Origin: Conidiobolus incongruus B7586
Taxonomy: Eukaryota > Entomophthoromycota > Entomophthoromycetes > Entomophthorales > Conidiobolaceae
Reading direction: 5' to 3'
Assembly (NCBI GenBank): GCA_000697335.1
Contig: JNEM01012273.1
Span: 1 to 12,482, forward strand
Length of the DNA: 12,482 nt
Shown: piece by piece, positions 10,148-12,482 of the stretch
Layout: each line of letters starts with the position of its first letter
How positions within the stretch are numbered: the stretch's first letter is position 1
Program-made: the position numbers and the translations under genes
The notes under the pieces: model-generated
The model's database searches: none
The model's input: the letters and a program-made list of their open reading frames with translations, nothing else
What the model was told of the DNA's origin: nothing

Positions 10148-12130
10148 TTTAAAAGAGATTAACTATAAATTTTATCATTACTTTTTTAAATGGAAAAATG
10201 TGAAAATTTTATATATTGAAAAATGCTATCCAACCTGATGAAAACTAACAAGAATTTATCGAATTAATCCATTCAATATATAAAAATGTCGAGTTATTTA
10301 ATTAAGGGGATATAATTTTACTTTAATAAATCCCTGAATCTAATTTATCGGTCTCTAAACTGATATTTCATTAATTTCACTAAAATCATTGTTTATTTTT
10401 TTAAATTTAAATTTAAATTCAAATTCAGCTTATTAATTGAATTTTATGATTTTATATAGTTGAAATCATATTAGTCTAATTATGAATCTCCTTATAGCCA
10501 TGTTCATATGATGAATTCTATGCACAGTTTTCAATTTAGCTTTATCACTCTCCTATATTACTATTTACTTCAAATTTTTTCTTCACAATTAAACTAATCT
10601 AATTTTTTCACAATAACTTTTCCATAATGTTTTTTTCTAATTCGAAGATTAAAACTAAATAGTATATTCGAGATTATTAGCTGAAATTCAGAATTCGTAA
10701 TGTATTCTGAATTACATAGATCCACCATTCTCTAATTATATGTGTAATTGTTCACTTTTCATCTAACCAAAACTGATTAATGTTAATATTATGCTATTGT
10801 TTTGGAATTTGATATAATCACATCTATTAAACAAAAATCCTAAGAAATTTGTATTATATTTAGATTATAAAATTAATAATTAAATTAGGAGTATAAATTA
10901 ATATTATAATAGATAATAATTATATTATTTTAAAATGTAAAGAGGATAATAATACCATTTATGAAAAACTTATTATTAATTGTATTTAGTTAATAATTAA
11001 TATAATTCAAATTATATAATCTTATTAATTCATATTGGAGCTATGTATTGATTAACATTTAACTATATTAATATTATTTCATTTATGTTTTTTTAGAAAG
11101 AACTATTAAATACTCGGAATTACTATTATAATTAAAATTTATAGATTAATCCCTTTGTTTCAATTATAATATATTTATAAATTAAAACTTCATTTAAACT
11201 TTTTTAATAATCTTGTTTCAAAGTGATTTAAATGTTGATAGAATATTAATTTTGCTTTATATTAACCTTATTAATTGATATTATTGTTTATTTTAAATTC
11301 AATTTTCTTGATATATATATATTTATTATTATTAAATTATCCATGAAAAGAAAATAGAATTTCTGAACATTTTGATAGTTTAATACTTTAATAAGTATTA
11401 ATTTTAAAATTAGAAAGATTCATTTATTGTTAGATTTATTTTATCCAAATCATATTATAAAATTATTAAATACTTTTAATTTTAATATAAAGTTACTGAT
11501 TTACTTGAATATTTCTAAATTGTTTGATATCCTTGAAATAATAATGTTATAAAGTGAGCTCAACATTATCAATATATTGATATTATTCATATAATTATCA
11601 TTTTCAATTTAGATTGAAAATATTTCAGGATAATCTTTTTGGACGTATATTACACTCTATTATTATTTGATTATTATTTTTTAAATATATTAATTTAAAA
11701 ATATATGATATATCGAAATAAATGAAATTCATTCATGGTGATTATATTGAAAGATAAAATAAGGCTTAAATAATAAGTATATATATCAAATTAATTATTA
11801 TTACAAATATTGGATTAAAATGGATTAAAAGGTAATTTTGTGAAATACTGATTTATAATCATGTTACTAATATATATTATTAAACGAATCAATAGTGGAA
11901 GGTTAGATTATTTATTTGTAACATAATATTATTATATATTTTAGCATATATTGAAGTTATTAGCAAATAAATATTAACTTCAATAATAATAATCATAATA
12001 AAATATAATTTAATATATTATTTCAAGATCAAAGAAATTTGTTATTCCTTAATTTCTTAACTTTTAAACCTATTGTTAATTTAAAAAATAATATTAAACA
12101 TAAAATAAAGATTATTCGATTTTTAACAAA
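10148..12130. other. Gene-free AT-rich DNA right of the upstream region
   Basis: No coding frame on either strand resembles a gene. The segment 10480-10640 is richer in C than G on the plus strand; from about 10840 rightward the DNA is almost pure A/T with scattered short palindromes such as the one at 11381-11400. No RNA gene was recognised. Confidence 0.6.
10540..10628. other. 89-base G-free, C-containing block
   Basis: The plus strand has no G for 89 bases but about 19 C, so strand asymmetry is extreme. A similar block lies at 9771-9856 (no G, about 18 C over 86 bases). Such skew normally marks transcribed leaders or introns in fungi, but no gene follows on either strand here. Confidence 0.45.
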
Positions 12131-12237
12131 ATATATTTATATGGATATATAGTTTGATAATTAAATAAATATCTTTTAAAACCATATTATTTAATTTAGT
12201 TATATTTAAATCAAATAGTGAATACCAAAACTGTTTT
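12131..12237 (+). repeat. Degenerate direct repeat, copy A
   Basis: The core 12173-12237 aligns without gaps to 12401-12465 (offset 228 bases) with 51 of 65 positions identical by my hand count; similarity extends left to about 12131 with small gaps. Eight of the 14 differences are transitions. Copy A keeps G or C at ten sites where copy B has A or T; the reverse holds at two. I recognise no repeat family. Confidence 0.6.
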
Positions 12238-12359
12238 AATTTATTATTTTAGATTTGAAAAATTGGAAAATTTTTTAATATTTGATTTTTTTAACATTTT
12301 GTTTATTTAAAGTTATAAAATATATACAAAGTAAAACAAATAGTATTTAGCTTTAAATT

Positions 12360-12465
12360 ATATATATAATTATATAGTTGTTTTTTGATTAAAAAATTAA
12401 TTTTTTAAAATATATTATTTAATTTAATTATATTCAAACAAAATAATAATTATCAAAAATTTTTT
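12360..12465 (+). repeat. Degenerate direct repeat, copy B (more AT-eroded)
   Basis: Partner of the copy at 12131-12237, in the same orientation and more AT-rich. More copies may lie beyond the window's right edge. A 228-base period could mean an old tandem array, or two insertions of one short element. Confidence 0.6.
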
Positions 12466-12482
12466 ATTTTAATATCAATAAA

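Overview
The window is nuclear DNA from a fungus. The only convincing gene encodes a WOPR-domain transcription factor (Gti1/Pac2/Wor1/Ryp1 family), a family known from fungi. I cannot place the fungus to phylum: the gene is a single uninterrupted frame with a short linker between the two WOPR halves, and everything around it is extremely AT-rich (by eye around four fifths A+T or more). That fits several AT-rich fungal lineages, or an AT-rich block inside a more balanced genome. It is not organellar.

Layout. Bases 1 to about 7980 are gene-free AT-rich DNA holding only chance reading frames, one (AT)11 microsatellite, a perfect 14-bp palindrome and a few small GC-richer islands. One island (3267-3287) looks like a fungal intron 3' end, and another (about 1405-1800) may be worn-down coding DNA. 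The WOPR gene lies at 8069-9001 on the minus strand, with three AATAAA-type signals just past its stop. Its upstream side, 9002 to about 10150, is the most structured noncoding DNA here. It has strong G/C strand skews, CCAAT and TATA-like motifs, a C/T-rich tract, several AGGGG words, one exact match to the published WOPR binding word TTAAAGTTT, and a sharp skew reversal at about 9890 beside a canonical GTATGT donor on the gene's strand. From about 10150 to the right end the DNA is AT-rich again, with an 89-bp G-free block at 10540-10628 and a decayed direct repeat (12131-12237 and 12360-12465).

Reading as a whole: a solitary candidate cell-fate or morphology regulator sits in a large gene desert and may have a long, possibly spliced 5' leader and self-binding. 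This resembles the large upstream regions described for family members such as Candida WOR1. The gene itself is secure. The leader, intron and autoregulation ideas are inferences from composition and short motifs. No RNA gene, CRISPR array or intact mobile element was found.
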